The notes: generated by a model not told the origin, from the letters alone. Shown: positions 1 to 9,613, counted from the first letter of the stretch. The stretch is 64,000 nucleotides of DNA from Sagittula marina (GCF_014196795.1 NZ_JACIEJ010000004.1:186001-250000); one strand, 5' to 3'. Numbers and translations: made by a program.

Positions 1-296
1 GGCGCATAGTCGTACATGGCACTGTTGGCCAAGATCGTCGCCGGCATATCGAGCTCATCCAGGAGGTCCAGCATGCGCCACGCGCCCACCCGGTTGCCGT
101 AATCGCGCCAGGCATAGTTCAGAACGTCAGGTTGCGGCCCACCCGGAGCAAGTTCTGCCCCCAAGCCTTCGCCGAACGAGAAGTGTTCGAGGTTAAGCCC
201 GATGTAGACCGCAAGCCGTTTTTCTCCCGGCCAGAGGATCTTTGGGCGCCGGGTGATCGGCACGTACTCATATCGGCCATGTCCCGGGAGGCTCAT
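1..296 (-). CDS. Polysaccharide deacetylase family protein, N-terminal part (runs off the window)
   Basis: Reading leftward from the ATG at 294-296, the frame is open to the window edge, giving about 98 residues. It contains stretches such as LAVYIGLNLEHFSFGEG and NYAWRDYGNRVGAWRMLDLLDEL, which resemble the N-terminus of PuuE/allantoinase-type polysaccharide deacetylases that act on C-N bonds of small molecules or acetylated sugars. The metal-binding residues would lie further in, outside the window, so the substrate cannot be judged. The start codon overlaps the stop of the upstream gene as ATGA, suggesting translational coupling. Confidence 0.72.
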   Translation of the reverse strand, partial: MSLPGHGRYEYVPITRRPKILWPGEKRLAVYIGLNLEHFSFGEGLGAELAPGGPQPDVLNYAWRDYGNRVGAWRMLDLLDELDMPATILANSAMYDYA

Positions 297-700
297 GACG
301 AAGCCTCGGCCGGCCTGAACGCATGCGCCAGAACCTCGGCTTTTTCGTTCGAGGCCTGCGTTTCGAGTGTAAGACCATCGCTGAGCTTGAAGATGCCATT
401 ATATCGCTTGATCCCAAACGGCATGTCATCCAGCCACGCCGCGGAGAGATAGCCGGATTTGGAAAACCGCTCCTCATTTGTGCTTGTGTTGATGGCCGCA
501 CCGGTGCGTCGGATTGTTTCCTCTCGCTTGGTCTGGACCGCGGCGCGCCCTTCGCAAGAGGAGAACAACCGCGCACCAGTGAGACCCGTGCCGTAGTCCG
601 TGCGCACATATGGAGACACCGCTTTGGGAACCGGCGTCATCGACAATGCGCAGTTTGGATCGACGGCCTCACTTCTGTGGCTCAATGAATCATGCTGCAT
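293..700 (-). CDS. Hypothetical protein coupled to the deacetylase gene
   Basis: This is a 135-residue frame whose TGA overlaps the ATG of the following deacetylase gene, the best argument that it is real or was once translated. The ATG at 700 has an AAGG eight bases upstream; a second in-frame ATG at 640 is possible but has no visible ribosome binding site. There is no signal peptide or membrane segment, and I recognise no family. The C-terminal half looks more protein-like than the N-terminal half, so it could be the remaining end of a longer, truncated gene. Confidence 0.4.
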   Translation of the reverse strand: MQHDSLSHRSEAVDPNCALSMTPVPKAVSPYVRTDYGTGLTGARLFSSCEGRAAVQTKREETIRRTGAAINTSTNEERFSKSGYLSAAWLDDMPFGIKRYNGIFKLSDGLTLETQASNEKAEVLAHAFRPAEASS

Positions 701-1342
701 TGACGGGACCTTGTCTTAGTATTGGCCAGAAGATGGGCGCCAGACAGCAAGCGTGCGCCGTCAGAGAGCCGGAACACCCGGTCACTGAACCAAGAAAGCC
801 TCCGCCGCATCGTGTTGCGGTGATTAAGCGACAGATTTGCGGTCTTGCAAGCGGCGGCGGTGGTTTATGCTTCGGTCTTTTCTTCTTATCTCAATAAGGT
901 AGCGCCTTATTCGAGAACTTGCTGCATAATGTGGCAGAGCGTCGATGGAGTATAAGATCCCGAACTGCTGGGCCCAGATGTTGGTTTGAAGCAGCGCGGT
1001 TTGCGAACGATCCATTGGCCAGCAGCGCACGGCACAGACCTGTTCCGCGAAGCGACGGGGCGATCCGACGTCGGGGACGCAATCCGGTCCAGCGAGGTCA
1101 GAACGCAAGTCCCTCGCGCCGGGTGGCGTGCAGGGTGTCATTTCGGCCGATCGCAGCGGACAGAGTAAAACCTCTTGTTTGCGGGAGACACTTTTTTCGA
1201 AGTCTCGGCAGTGGGCCAGGGCGTGACTCAAATGAATCACTTCGCAGCCTGATTCGCATCAAACGTAAAAAATCCGTGACAACACCCCGCGCGTAAAACA
1301 CCCTATGGAAAAACCTAAGGCAACCAGAGCAGGACGCCACCC
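701..1342. other. Gene-poor stretch, about 640 bp
   Basis: Several short frames are open on both strands, but none has a convincing ribosome binding site, recognisable motif or natural composition; most are rich in Arg, Ser and Pro as expected for antisense or random frames in high-GC DNA. It must contain promoters for the leftward gene pair and for the Hint gene at 1343. I see no clear terminator or repeat. Confidence 0.4.
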
Positions 1343-1840
1343 ATGAAAAACGAACAAGCTTCGCAGGCTGCGGGGTGCCTGCCCGCGCGCCATCTTACGC
1401 CCGATCAGGCTCTCAACGCACTTCCCTTGGGGACGACAGTCCTTACGCTCGATGGGCTATTGCCTGTCGAATACCTAAGCGCAGGTGACCGTGTGATCAC
1501 GCGCGGTTCCAGCGTTGCTCGTTTGGTGGCCTTGCGCCCGTTTCAGCGTGAGGTCGCAACGGTCGGCATCAAGGCCAGCACGCTTGGCAATCACAAGCCA
1601 GAACGCGATGCCGTGCTTTGCGCGGCGCAGGAAATTCTCGTTCACGACTGGCGGGCCAGTGCGTTGTTCGGTGCCTCCCAGGCATTGGTGCCGGTGGCGC
1701 GCATGATCGATGGCACATTCATCAAGCCGCTCGGGCTAAAGCAACTGCATCTGTTTGAACTGGTGTTTGACGTGCCGCAAATCATCTACGCCGACGGGCT
1801 GGAGCTGGCGGCAAATGCACAGGTTACCGCGCACACCTGA
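1343..1840 (+). CDS. Hint-domain (Hedgehog/intein-like) protein, catalytic residues apparently lost
   Basis: The 165-residue protein carries the core Hint pattern: GTTVLTLDGLLPVEYLSAGD near residues 29-48, followed by RVITRG, matching block A of the Hint_2 family common in Rhodobacteraceae. These domains normally self-cleave using an N-terminal Cys/Ser and a block B His. Here the position just before the GT motif (Cys-Phe-x-x-Gly-Thr in active members) reads Ala-Leu-Pro-Leu-Gly-Thr. The block B stretch, usually S-P-Q-H-R-x-L-V, reads A-A-Q-E-I-L-V, so His is replaced by Glu. The protein ends His-Thr rather than His-Asn. It is free-standing, with no attached repeat or adhesin domain. The start is the only ATG ahead of the domain; its ribosome binding site is weak. 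Confidence 0.7.
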   Translation: MKNEQASQAAGCLPARHLTPDQALNALPLGTTVLTLDGLLPVEYLSAGDRVITRGSSVARLVALRPFQREVATVGIKASTLGNHKPERDAVLCAAQEILVHDWRASALFGASQALVPVARMIDGTFIKPLGLKQLHLFELVFDVPQIIYADGLELAANAQVTAHT

Positions 1841-1874
1841 TAAAGTGGGTGGCGTGAGGGCGACCCCCCTCACG

Positions 1875-2732
1875 TCACAGGCCGATTTGGCGGAAAACTT
1901 GTGGCAGCGCCTCAGGCAAATCTTCTGCGATAAGCCCGGGGCCGAAGCTGCGCGCGGCTTCAACATGCAGCCATGCCCCGACCTCTGCGGCGCGCAACGG
2001 GTCCAACCCGCGCGCCAGAAGGCCCACGATCATCCCGGCCAACACATCCCCTGCCCCGGCCGTCGCCAGCCATGGCGCGGCGCGGTCGCCCTCCGCAGTC
2101 TGTATCGCATGACGCCCATCCGGCGCGGCGATCACTGTTTCTGACCCCTTGAACAACACGACGCTGCCGGCGCGCACTGCGGCTTCTCGCGTGGCGTCCA
2201 GTTTAGAGACCTCTCCAGCCTTGTGACGCTTTGCAATGTCGGGAAAAAGCCGCGCGAATTCACCGGCATGTGGTGTCAGTACAACGTGATCGTGCAACAT
2301 ATCGAACAACGCCTGTGGAGCGCGCTGGAACCGGGACAGCGCATCGGCGTCCAGAATGGTGCCCCGCTTCGCCCGCAGGGTGGTCTTGACCAGTTCCGCC
2401 GTGGCAGGCCCAAGCCCCAGCCCGGGCCCCAGGCACACCGCAGTGATACGCCCGTCTTCCAGCATCTCCGCCAAGCCCGCAGTACCGTCGAGGCCGCGCA
2501 CCATGATTGCGTTCAGCTGAACCGCGTTTTCCGTGACGGCACGCAAAGGACACCCCAGCGTCACCAACCCGGCCCCCACACGCAAAGCCCCGCGCGCCGC
2601 CAGCCGCGCTGCCCCGCCCTGCCCCGGTGGGCCACCGACAATCACTGCGTGGCCATGGTCATATTTGTGCTGCTCTGGGCGCTTGCCGAGGAGCGCCGAC
2701 AAGCCCTCTGGTCGGGTCTCGGGTGTGGACAT
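1875..2732 (-). CDS. nnrD: ADP-dependent NAD(P)H-hydrate dehydratase
   Basis: This ribokinase-like enzyme (285 residues) dehydrates the S epimer of hydrated NAD(P)H in the cytoplasm, repairing damaged cofactor. Visible motifs are HGHAVIVGG at the N-terminus, LGPGLG, LTPHAGEFARLF, and the nucleotide-binding ATAGAGDVLAGM near residues 223-234 with the catalytic-type Asp at about 229. The ATG at 2732 is chosen because AAGGAGG lies ten bases upstream; an ATG 24 bases further out would put that sequence inside the gene. It follows nnrE in the same direction. In many bacteria the two domains are one protein; here they are separate genes. Confidence 0.92.
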   Translation of the reverse strand: MSTPETRPEGLSALLGKRPEQHKYDHGHAVIVGGPPGQGGAARLAARGALRVGAGLVTLGCPLRAVTENAVQLNAIMVRGLDGTAGLAEMLEDGRITAVCLGPGLGLGPATAELVKTTLRAKRGTILDADALSRFQRAPQALFDMLHDHVVLTPHAGEFARLFPDIAKRHKAGEVSKLDATREAAVRAGSVVLFKGSETVIAAPDGRHAIQTAEGDRAAPWLATAGAGDVLAGMIVGLLARGLDPLRAAEVGAWLHVEAARSFGPGLIAEDLPEALPQVFRQIGL

Positions 2733-2787
2733 GAAAACAGCGCCTCCTTGGATCATGGCAGTCTGGAAAAGATGTAGCGGGAAAGCC

Positions 2788-3504
2788 TTACAAACCGATA
2801 TCGACGATCGTCAACGTCGCATCCGCGAGGTTCGGGCTGTCGTGACAGGGCTTACGGGCGTGGAACGTAACGATCAGATCCGCTGGTGCAGGCCGGTCAG
2901 CCAAAGCATCGCCCGTATCCGCGTCATATCCGGTGGGCAAATCGACAGCGACAAAAGACGGCGCACGCCCGGAGACCTGATTGGAAATATACTGAATCAT
3001 CGCGTTGAACGGCGCGAGCGGCTCATCCATCGGGGCACGCTGACCGATGCCAAAGAGCGCATCGACAATCACCACGCGCTCCGCCGCGTCATCGACCGCA
3101 TCGCAGAGCGCTTTACTCGTCATGGGAACCACCGGCGCGTGCCTCGCCCACAAGTCATAATTTGCCTTCGCATCGGGCGGCAATGCACTGATGTCCCCGA
3201 AATTGGACACAAAAACCCGCCACCGTTTCTCCGCCAGCAACCGCGCAATGACATAGCCGTCACCGCCGTTGTTGCCGGGACCGCAGAGAACTATGGCATC
3301 TATCGGGGTGCTTTCGGCATTAAGAGGAGCGCCTGCCGCTGGCACACGCGCCGCCGCGCCCTGCAGATGCGGCCAACGGTCAGAAATCGCCCGCACCACG
3401 CCCGCGCCTGCCCGCTCCATCAGTGCGCGCCCGGATACCCGCCCCGATTGCATCGCAGCCTGCTCGACTGCTTTCATCTGCGCTGCTGTCACTGTCTCAG
3501 ACAT
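2788..3504 (-). CDS. nnrE: NAD(P)H-hydrate epimerase
   Basis: This YjeF_N-type epimerase (238 residues) interconverts R and S hydrates of NAD(P)H so that the dehydratase encoded next can act on both. Key features are the N-terminal TAAQMKAVEQAAM helix, the LCGPGNNGGDGYVIARLL dinucleotide-binding motif, VVIVDALFGIG, and AVDLPTGYDADTG. The ATG at 3504 is preceded by AGGGGG. The protein ends in IVDIGL, where fused Nnr proteins continue into the dehydratase domain; 55 bases separate its stop from the nnrD start. Both halves look intact. Confidence 0.92.
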   Translation of the reverse strand: MSETVTAAQMKAVEQAAMQSGRVSGRALMERAGAGVVRAISDRWPHLQGAAARVPAAGAPLNAESTPIDAIVLCGPGNNGGDGYVIARLLAEKRWRVFVSNFGDISALPPDAKANYDLWARHAPVVPMTSKALCDAVDDAAERVVIVDALFGIGQRAPMDEPLAPFNAMIQYISNQVSGRAPSFVAVDLPTGYDADTGDALADRPAPADLIVTFHARKPCHDSPNLADATLTIVDIGL

Positions 3505-3631
3505 TGTCGCCCCCTTTAGACAGAACCGCGATTCATTTTCGCCCATTTTTTACGCAAACAGATGAAAAAATAGAACCCGCCTGCTAATTCATCATTGCGA
3601 CTCCCATCGCGCTGACCCTACCTGATTGTGA

Positions 3632-4027
<396 letters not shown>

Positions 4028-4097
4028 GCCGACCTGCACGGGGGGCCGCCCCTCGTGCCAAGAATACTGAATTTCTGATAGAGAAGGACTGTATAGA

Positions 4098-5507
4098 ATG
4101 ACAACCAACGCAGACGTTCTGAAGCTGATCAAGGACGAGGACGCAGCCTACGTCGACATCCGTTTCACGGACCCCCGCGGCAAGCTGCAGCACGTGACCG
4201 TGGTGTCCGATCTTGTTGACGAAGACTTCCTCGAAGAAGGCTTTATGTTCGACGGCTCCTCCATCGCGGGCTGGAAGTCCATTGAAGCCTCCGACATGAA
4301 GCTGATGCCCGATCCGTCTTCCGTCTACGTCGATCCCTTCTACGCGGAAAAGACCATCTGCATTCACTGCTCCGTGGTCGAACCCGATACCGGCGAATCC
4401 TACGAGCGTGACCCGCGTGGCACCGCCGAGAAGGCCGAAGCTTATCTGAAGTCCTCCGGCGTGGGCGATGTGTCCTACTGGGGTCCGGAAGCTGAATTCT
4501 TCCTGTTCGACGATGTGCGCTTCTCGAACTCGATCAACAAGGTTTCCTATGAAGTCGACGCGCTCGACGCGTCGTGGAACACCGACACCGAATACGAGAT
4601 GGGCAACACCGGCCACCGTCCGGGGATCAAGGGCGGCTACTTCCCGGTCAACCCGATCGACGATGGTCAGGACATTCGCTCCGAGATGCTGTCCACCATG
4701 AAGCGCCTCGGCATGAAGGTCGACAAGCACCACCACGAAGTGGCGTCCTGCCAGCACGAGCTGGGCCTGATCTTCGGCACGCTGACCAAGCAGGCTGACG
4801 AACTGCAAAAGTACAAGTACGTCATCCACAACGTCGCACAGGCGTATGGCAAGACCGCAACCTTCATGCCCAAGCCGATCTACGGCGACAACGGCACAGG
4901 CATGCACTGCAACATGTCCATCTGGAAGGACGGCAAGCCGCTCTTCGCAGGCGACAAATACGCGGATCTCTCCGACGAAGCCCTGTTCTTCATCGGTGGG
5001 ATCCTGAAGCATGCGAAATCGCTGAACGCCTTCACCAACCCGTCGACGAACTCCTACAAGCGTTTGATCCCCGGGTTCGAAGCACCTGTTCTGCGCGCCT
5101 ACTCCGCGTCCAACCGCTCTGGCTGTGTGCGTATTCCATGGACCCAGTCCCCGAAAGCCAAGCGCGTCGAAGCACGCTTCCCCGACCCGTCGGCGAACCC
5201 CTACCTGTGCTTCTCGGCCCTGCTGATGGCCGGCCTCGACGGGATCAAGAACAAGATCCACCCCGGCGAAGCCATGGACAAGAACCTCTACGATCTGCCG
5301 CCGGAAGAGCTGGAAGGCATTCCGACCGTTTGCGGATCGCTGCGTGAGGCCATGAGCGAGCTGGAGGCAGACCACGAGTACCTGCTGGCAGGCGACGTGT
5401 TCACCAAGGACCAGATTGACGGCTACATCGCTCTGAAGATGGAAGAAATCGAACTGTACGAGCACACGCCGCACCCGGTCGAGTTCGGCATGTACTACTC
5501 CTGCTGA
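4098..5507 (+). CDS. glnA: Glutamine synthetase, type I
   Basis: The 469-residue enzyme forms dodecamers and makes glutamine from glutamate, ammonia and ATP. Visible motifs are [16 protein letters not shown] near the N-terminus, the active-site [25 protein letters not shown], and the ATP-binding [18 protein letters not shown]. Tyr398 lies in NLYDLPPEE, the adenylylation site used by GlnE, so the enzyme should be both PII- and adenylylation-controlled. Length matches type I-beta enzymes. It is followed by a strong terminator hairpin at 5533-5560. Confidence 0.98.
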   Translation: MTTNADVLKLIKDEDAAYVDIRFTDPRGKLQHVTVVSDLVDEDFLEEGFMFDGSSIAGWKSIEASDMKLMPDPSSVYVDPFYAEKTICIHCSVVEPDTGESYERDPRGTAEKAEAYLKSSGVGDVSYWGPEAEFFLFDDVRFSNSINKVSYEVDALDASWNTDTEYEMGNTGHRPGIKGGYFPVNPIDDGQDIRSEMLSTMKRLGMKVDKHHHEVASCQHELGLIFGTLTKQADELQKYKYVIHNVAQAYGKTATFMPKPIYGDNGTGMHCNMSIWKDGKPLFAGDKYADLSDEALFFIGGILKHAKSLNAFTNPSTNSYKRLIPGFEAPVLRAYSASNRSGCVRIPWTQSPKAKRVEARFPDPSANPYLCFSALLMAGLDGIKNKIHPGEAMDKNLYDLPPEELEGIPTVCGSLREAMSELEADHEYLLAGDVFTKDQIDGYIALKMEEIELYEHTPHPVEFGMYYSC

Positions 5508-5532
5508 TCGCGACAAGTCTTGGACAATTACG

Positions 5533-5560
5533 AGGGGCGCCTTTCGAGGTGCCCCTTTTC
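5533..5560 (+). terminator. Rho-independent terminator of glnBA
   Basis: The arms GGGGCGCC (5534-5541) and GGTGCCCC (5548-5555) pair around a TTTCGA loop and are followed by TTTTC. It starts 27 bases after the glnA stop. Confidence 0.9.
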
Positions 5561-5812
5561 TCATGCGGCGGAGCGGGTTTCGTTTTGATGGTCTAAGTGC
5601 AAGACCTGCCCGCAAAATGCCGACATTTCAGCCCCGCTGACGTTTGCAGAATATCCAAGACATAAGACTGTATCCCTCAGCAGCATGGCGAAGACGCCCA
5701 GGCCATGCCTCAGAGCTTCCAAATCAGCTGCACTCAGCGGCCCAGATCCGAAACTCGTTCTGATGTCTTGAAGTTTGAGGCAGAAGTTGGCCAGCCACCG
5801 GATGCGCTGGTG
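5561..5812 (-). other. Open frame without a start codon, possible gene remnant
   Basis: Between a TAG at 5813-5815 and a TGA at 5561-5563 the minus strand stays open for 83 codons and reads in a protein-like way, with pieces such as RIRWLANFCLKLQDI and LEALRHGLGVFAMLLRD. There is no ATG or GTG near its beginning and no ribosome binding site. I do not recognise it. It is either chance or the decayed C-terminus of a lost gene. The rest of the gap up to 6124 shows nothing I can name. Confidence 0.2.
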
Positions 5813-6124
5813 CTAGTCCCGCCCGCTCTGCGGACTACTGGACCCGCCACCACGTCACAGCCAAGCGATATTTAAGCGTGCGCGCCATTTTGGCCCGGAA
5901 CAGTCTGTTCACGACCTGGGACAAGGATGTCTAAATCCCGCCTCAGACTTCGCGTTCCAGACATTCTCGACACATTCACTGGCAACTACGGCCGTATCGC
6001 ACCGATTGCGGCCAATTTCGCCGCAGGTGTCAAAGTCAGTACATATTTGGCCAACTTTCTTCCCAAGTCAGATGGCACTGTGAGCCTTAGCAAACATGCA
6101 TCGCCTGCCAGGGAAGTTCAGACC

Positions 6125-6859
6125 ATGACAGCATCCGTACAGTTCGTTTTCGAGGACCAGCAGGCAGTCGCCCTGCCGCGACTGTTGGACATTGTACGGC
6201 ACAGTCTGCGCAGCCCGGATGTGGAGGCCGGTCAGATCATAGATGCGTCCCTGTCCTCCCTGAGGTTTGAGGCACCGGGTCTCCAACTCGATCTTTCGCT
6301 GTCGCGCCCGGGCGACGAGATCGTCGTAACATTGTCTCTGTCATTGCCTGACGTTTCGGACACCGCCGCCGAGGCCTTGCGGCTTGCCCCAGTGGCCTTT
6401 GCCATGCTGAGGGACACCGAAGCCCAATTCGTTATCTGGAACGGGACGAAGGCGCGCATTCCGAGGGAGGCCTTTCTTGCCGGTCTTGCGGCGCAATTCG
6501 GAACGGCTTCGAAAGGTGCGCGGTCCGGAACCGCCATCTCACCGCGCCGCGTCACCCGCAGCACACCCTCGCTGACACCGCGCCGTCCGTCCCGTCAGGA
6601 GGCGCCGACCGCACGGCCGCGCGCCACGGATCGATATTTCGACGCTCATGTTCAGACTTTTGAGACCTTCATGAAGACGGAACTTCGCCGCGCGCCCAAT
6701 AAAGCAGAAATTGCTCAGATGCGGGAGGATATGCAGGAAAAGCGTCCGCGGCTCGAGGCGGGCTCCGCTGGGCCGAACAGCGCGGAATTGCGTGCGGCGT
6801 CACTGGTGACCACGATTACCGCCCTGGTGATAGGCAGCGGCGCGCTCCAGATCACCTGA
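6125..6859 (+). CDS. Conserved-looking hypothetical protein
   Basis: The 244-residue frame from the ATG at 6125 begins TASVQFVFEDQQAVALPRLL, resembling a natural domain start. The first half (about residues 1-120) is a mixed alpha/beta stretch; residues 130-170 are basic and Ser/Pro/Thr-rich like a linker; the C-terminal part has a charged helix (FMKTELRRAPNKAEIAQMRED). The final 25 residues are hydrophobic and could form one membrane segment. An in-frame ATG at 5927 would add 66 residues; neither start has a strong ribosome binding site, so the start is uncertain. Function unknown. Confidence 0.6.
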   Translation: MTASVQFVFEDQQAVALPRLLDIVRHSLRSPDVEAGQIIDASLSSLRFEAPGLQLDLSLSRPGDEIVVTLSLSLPDVSDTAAEALRLAPVAFAMLRDTEAQFVIWNGTKARIPREAFLAGLAAQFGTASKGARSGTAISPRRVTRSTPSLTPRRPSRQEAPTARPRATDRYFDAHVQTFETFMKTELRRAPNKAEIAQMREDMQEKRPRLEAGSAGPNSAELRAASLVTTITALVIGSGALQIT

Positions 6860-6953
6860 CTCCTGCCCTTGCGGAAAGCACGCACACCCCTTGGCGGCGT
6901 GATGGTCGGGCGCTACTCTTCGGTTAATGAAGCTTTCACAGCCGGAGTCCTTG

Positions 6954-7769
6954 ATGCGCCGTTTCGCCTTATCAATCTGTACCAGCCTACTAATGGCCAC
7001 CCCCGTGTTGGCCGCCAATTGCATCACAAGCAAGGACGCCTTCGGCTCCTACAAAAGCAACTTCGCTCAACAGGCGCAGCGCGCAGGCGTCGGCCAACGC
7101 GGTCTTCAGGCGCTGCAGAACGCAAGCCTGTCCTCTATCACTTGGCGTTTTGAATCGCAGCCCTCCTCGCAGACAGGTGTGTCCTACAGCGACGCCTCCA
7201 CGTTTTTGGCAAAACGCACTGGAGGCTCCGCCCAGGCCTTTGTGAACTCCGCGCGGTCACGGCGAGATCGCAACGCGCAGCTCTTTAATTCCATTGAGCA
7301 ACGCTACGGCGTTCCGGGATCGGTACTGGCCGTGATCTGGGGTCTGGAAACGTCTTGGGGCGGCTACCTCGGCAAAACCAGCATCGTCGATGGGGCCATG
7401 ACGCTGTCCTCCTACTGCCGCCGTCATCCGCGTTTTGAGCCACACGCAGAAGCCGCGCTGATGCTGGTCGACAAAGGCCTGATCACGGCCAACACGCAAG
7501 GTGGCCCGTCCGGCGAGTTGGGCCATATGCAGTTTCTGGCAGGCAACTGGATGCGTTACGGCGTGGATGCCAACGGCGATGGTCGGGCCGATCCGTACAA
7601 TGCCGCAGATGCACTTGCCTCTGCCGCAAATCTTTTGCGGCAAAACGGGTGGCAAGCGGGGCAGCCCTTCGGTGAGGGCACAGCTAATTTCCGTGCGCTG
7701 TCTGCATGGAACGACAGCGGCAACTACCAGCGCGCGATTTCGTACGCGGCGCAACAAGTCGGCGGCTGA
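6954..7769 (+). CDS. Lytic murein transglycosylase, MltB-like
   Basis: The 271-residue exported enzyme cleaves peptidoglycan to leave 1,6-anhydromuramic ends. A signal peptide (MRRFALSICTSLLMATPVLA) is followed by an SLT_2-type fold. The catalytic Glu is E132 in WGLETSWGG, and GELGHMQFLAGNWMRYGVDANGDG matches the substrate cleft of MltB relatives. The ATG at 6954 has GGAG seven bases upstream and gives a proper signal peptide; an upstream in-frame ATG at 6927 would bury it. The C-terminal peptidoglycan-binding domain of larger MltB proteins is absent. Confidence 0.9.
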   Translation: MRRFALSICTSLLMATPVLAANCITSKDAFGSYKSNFAQQAQRAGVGQRGLQALQNASLSSITWRFESQPSSQTGVSYSDASTFLAKRTGGSAQAFVNSARSRRDRNAQLFNSIEQRYGVPGSVLAVIWGLETSWGGYLGKTSIVDGAMTLSSYCRRHPRFEPHAEAALMLVDKGLITANTQGGPSGELGHMQFLAGNWMRYGVDANGDGRADPYNAADALASAANLLRQNGWQAGQPFGEGTANFRALSAWNDSGNYQRAISYAAQQVGG

Positions 7770-7777
7770 CAGGTTTT

Positions 7778-7799
7778 GACCGGAGCCTAGCCTCCGGTC
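7778..7799 (+). terminator. Hairpin after the transglycosylase gene
   Basis: GACCGGAG (7778-7785) pairs with CTCCGGTC (7792-7799) nine bases after the stop. The downstream bases are not a clean T run, so termination is likely but may be weak. Confidence 0.6.
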
Positions 7800-7936
7800 A
7801 TTCCCCTTGGGCGGCCATTTTTCGGCTTCATCTGTGTAGAAAATGCGCGCAAATTTGCACAGTTTTGTCTAAATCGAACCATTTTTGTGAGGCACTCTTT
7901 GGCTAACGCGGGCTTCAACCGCCGTGAGGAGTTCCC

Positions 7937-8722
7937 ATGCAGCCCATCGAGTACCCTTATGCCGGTTTGATTTTGCCAGACGCCACAGATCTCGACCCTG
8001 TTCCGTATCTGGACACCGCCGCAAAGGTGCTTGATCAACTGGATGCTGTGCCGGGTGCAGCCGTTCATCGCTTAGCCCATGGAAACAGAGCGTTTGGCCG
8101 TCGCTTTGGTATCATTGTCACTCCCGAAGAAGACAGCGATTACGGCCCCCGTGTTCTGATCGAGATCATTACCAGGAACGGCGCCATTCCCGAAGACGAG
8201 CGTGCCGCCAATATCCTATCGGACGTGGTGCTGGCCTGCCTCGCTCATTGCGACGCCGACATCATAGAATGGTACTCACCTGATGTTCTGCTGGACCGCG
8301 ATGATTTCATCCGCCTGCGGTCCTATGTGTCCCCCCGCCGCTTGCAGGAGGTGGACGAGGAGATGGCAGACGATCTGTTCGATAACGAGCAAATGACGGC
8401 TAAGATGCTTGAGTCGCTTTATGGCGCGCCCAAGCCGCTCCCTGTCAATGAGCGGCCAAAAATGACTGACCGCTTGGCGCAGTATCGGATCAATCTATTG
8501 GCGCGGGAACCAGTAGACCAGCGCCGGAATGTGACGGGCCACTTGGTCACCGGGATTATCGGCGTGATCTATTTCACATTGGCCGCGTTCATCTACATTG
8601 TTTCATTTGGACGCGACATGAATCTGCGCCTCGTTAGTCAGGCTCTTGCAATCACGGCACTTTTTACCGCCCTTTACAATGCTGATCGGCTGGGTGGCGT
8701 GCTGAACCAGATCATTCATTAA
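7937..8722 (+). CDS. Hypothetical protein with two C-terminal membrane segments
   Basis: The 261-residue protein has a soluble acidic N-terminal domain (about residues 1-190) and two hydrophobic helices near the C-terminus (VTGIIGVIYFTLAAFIYIV and LVSQALAITALFTALY), so it is probably an inner-membrane protein with a cytoplasmic domain. A GAGG lies nine bases before the ATG. I recognise no domain. Its last 11 bases overlap the convergent demethylase-family gene. Confidence 0.75.
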   Translation: MQPIEYPYAGLILPDATDLDPVPYLDTAAKVLDQLDAVPGAAVHRLAHGNRAFGRRFGIIVTPEEDSDYGPRVLIEIITRNGAIPEDERAANILSDVVLACLAHCDADIIEWYSPDVLLDRDDFIRLRSYVSPRRLQEVDEEMADDLFDNEQMTAKMLESLYGAPKPLPVNERPKMTDRLAQYRINLLAREPVDQRRNVTGHLVTGIIGVIYFTLAAFIYIVSFGRDMNLRLVSQALAITALFTALYNADRLGGVLNQIIH

Positions 8723-9443
8723 CTTGGCTGCGTGTCACATAGGTGTGGATTGAAAATATCACCGCGTCCGTGTCGGGCAATCGCAGAAGACACTGACGTT
8801 CACTGCGTATGAACGGCGCCGCTTCAGGATGATCTCCGTCGCGCGGGTCCGCCTCAAGTCGCGGTTGATGCAAGGCTGGGTCAGCATAGCGCAATACATT
8901 ATGTCGCCAAAGCGGTTTGCCCGGCTGCACCCCGTCAAATAAGCGTTGCACCCGTTTGGCCAACGCAGAGTCATATGACGCAACGGGCGCGTGGATACGG
9001 GTCAGCGGCCGCATGTATTTCTCGGCAAGTGTCCAGCTCGCCGGAAAGCACAGGACCGCGCCAGTGAGCACGTGCTCTGCCCCGCCACGCTTTTCCAGAA
9101 TGCAGATGTCTTCCTGAACGATCTGGCACAGGGTGCCAAGCGGATCCTCCCAGTTCAGCGCGACGTGGCGCCCATCTGGACAGCGCACCCACCCGACGTT
9201 TTGAGCGAATCCCATCGGAAGATGCGCCAGGACCATGCGCAACGCCTCTACGGCCGCTGGCCGCGCGGTATCATCCAGTCGCAGGACACGGTCGCGGGAG
9301 GTGCGCAGCAGGCGCAACCGCTCGTCCATCTGCGCCGCATATGCCTCATCCACATGCAACCAGTTTGCCATGTCAAAAGGTGCAACGCCCGGAAGTCGAG
9401 CCAAGGTCGAAACATCATAGGGGATGGTGTCTTGCAGGATCAT
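8712..9443 (-). CDS. DUF3445 family protein (heme-dependent oxidative N-demethylase-like)
   Basis: The 243-residue protein contains hallmarks of the DUF3445 family: AHLPMGFAQNVGWVRCPDG, VQEDICILEK, VLTGAVLCFPASWTLAEKYMRPLTRIHAPV, and RSERQCLLRLPDTDAVIFSIHTYV. Members bind heme and some demethylate amines, but the substrate here is unknown. The ATG at 9441-9443 is chosen because upstream sequence of this frame runs through a terminator and the tRNA-Leu gene, which excludes the longer frame. Its 3' end overlaps the convergent gene by 11 bases. Confidence 0.85.
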   Translation of the reverse strand: MILQDTIPYDVSTLARLPGVAPFDMANWLHVDEAYAAQMDERLRLLRTSRDRVLRLDDTARPAAVEALRMVLAHLPMGFAQNVGWVRCPDGRHVALNWEDPLGTLCQIVQEDICILEKRGGAEHVLTGAVLCFPASWTLAEKYMRPLTRIHAPVASYDSALAKRVQRLFDGVQPGKPLWRHNVLRYADPALHQPRLEADPRDGDHPEAAPFIRSERQCLLRLPDTDAVIFSIHTYVTRSQVNE

Positions 9444-9493
9444 AAGGTCACGCTGACCGATCCGCACGGCAGGAGCAAGCACTAGATCTAAAA

Positions 9494-9523
9494 CAAAAAA
9501 TCGCCCCCGAAGGAGCGATTTTT
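9494..9523 (-). terminator. Terminator of tRNA-Leu
   Basis: On the minus strand TCGCTCC, TTCG, GGGGCGA form a stem capped by a stable UUCG tetraloop and followed by a T run, directly downstream of the tRNA. Confidence 0.85.
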
Positions 9524-9526
9524 GAA

Positions 9527-9613
9527 TGGTGCGGTCGAGAAGACTCGAACTTCCACGGGAGTTACCCCACAGCGACCTCAACGCTGCGCGTCTACCAATT
9601 CCGCCACGACCGC
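9527..9613 (-). tRNA. tRNA-Leu (anticodon GAG)
   Basis: On the minus strand the acceptor stem GCGGTCG pairs with CGACCGC, followed by discriminator A and an encoded CCA. The anticodon stem-loop is CAGCG-TTGAGGT-CGCTG, giving anticodon GAG, which reads CUC/CUU leucine codons. A long variable arm (GTGGGGTAACTCCCGT) and a GTTCGAGTC T-arm fit a class II leucine tRNA of 87 nt. Confidence 0.97.
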
